Shown here: one piece after another, positions 4,950 through 5,144 of the stretch
Numbering within the stretch: position 1 is the stretch's first letter
How the letters are laid out: the number at the start of each line of letters is the position of its first letter
Source of the DNA: Treponema sp.
GTDB taxonomy: Bacteria; Spirochaetota; Spirochaetia; Treponematales; Breznakiellaceae
DNA length: 5,144 nucleotides
Direction of reading: 5' to 3'
NCBI GenBank assembly: GCA_031278025.1
Contig: JAITLF010000181.1
Location: forward strand, 1 to 5,144
Made by a program: the position numbers and the translations under genes
The notes under the pieces: model-generated
Database searches by the model: none
Seen by the model: only the letters and a program-made list of their open reading frames with translations
What the model was told of the DNA's origin: nothing

Positions 4950-5144
4950 TTACGCTTCACCGGATACCGGGGAAGTCCGTAAGCTGAACCCGAGGGAAGA
5001 TAAGACTTTTACGATTGTTTCAAACGAGGGATTACTGCCTTGCGAAAGGGACTTATAGAGGCTTTCCCTGCTCCGCCCGGCATCACCGGCAATCTTTGAC
5101 ATCCCACGGGCGCGGGCAACGTCCCCGATTGCGGTAACAATAAG
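4950..5144 (-). CDS. HigA-like addiction-module antitoxin (HI1420 family), C-terminal part
   Basis: The frame is open from the right window edge for 64 codons and ends in TAA at 4950-4952. The start lies outside the window. The product reads AIGDVARARGMSKIAGDAG, then RSRESLYKSLS, then NPSFETIVKVLSSLGF. This matches the helix-turn-helix block of the 'putative addiction module antidote' proteins (HI1420-type, HigA-related), which are about 100 aa long, so roughly a third is missing. In that family the protein neutralises a RelE/ParE-like toxin (HI1419 type) and represses its own promoter. The toxin gene normally precedes it, so it would lie beyond 5144. The frame has no defect in the visible part, unlike the adjacent ISAs1 debris, so the gene may be functional. 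Family recognition is from motif memory, not a database search. Confidence 0.8.
   Translation of the reverse strand, partial: LIVTAIGDVARARGMSKIAGDAGRSRESLYKSLSQGSNPSFETIVKVLSSLGFSLRTSPVSGEA

Noticed and set aside
4852..5058. 68-codon plus-strand ORF with plausible-looking composition
   Set aside because: It overlaps the HigA-like antitoxin in antisense, and the minus-strand frame carries the recognisable helix-turn-helix family sequence.

Overview
The window holds a three-gene ABC sugar-uptake operon on the minus strand. Decayed insertion-sequence remnants flank it on both sides, and a partial toxin-antitoxin antitoxin gene runs off the right edge. Base composition is fairly balanced. The binding protein's signal peptide runs into a Gly-Gly-Gly-Arg-Gln stretch, a style I associate with sugar-binding proteins of spirochaetes, particularly Treponema. 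With the old IS debris and the antitoxin, a Treponema-like spirochaete (for example a termite-gut type) is my best guess. This is inference; no rRNA or other phylogenetic marker is present.

Left part (1-996): positions 1-146 carry no gene but have a possible leftward promoter. From about 147 to 799 lies the C-terminal part of an IS66-family transposase on the plus strand. It is cut at its 5' end and broken by at least three frame changes and one stop codon. One break coincides with a short perfect hairpin that looks inserted. Positions 800-996 are non-coding and contain an imperfect two-part inverted repeat.

Centre (997-4124, minus strand): transcription runs from high to low coordinates through a periplasmic solute-binding protein (2787-4124), a MalF/UgpA-type permease (1851-2774) and a MalG/UgpE-type permease (997-1854). 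The two permease genes overlap by 4 bp. Together they form the substrate-recognition and membrane parts of a CUT1-family carbohydrate importer. No ATPase gene is present here, so a shared MsmK/UgpC-type ATPase encoded elsewhere is likely. The substrate cannot be read from the sequence.

Leader (4125-4412): a good sigma70-type promoter (4250-4278) is followed by an untranslated leader of about 120 nt holding three consecutive inverted repeats. The middle one is a perfect 13-bp inverted repeat whose centre matches the LacI-family operator core AANCGNTT. The first resembles a weak intrinsic terminator. This is the most interesting regulatory feature of the window.

Right part (4413-5144): two pieces of ISAs1-family transposase lie on the minus strand in the wrong order, with the C-terminal piece upstream of the catalytic-core piece. 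Beyond them is the last 64 codons of a HigA-like (HI1420-family) antitoxin. Its start, and probably the toxin gene, lie outside the window.
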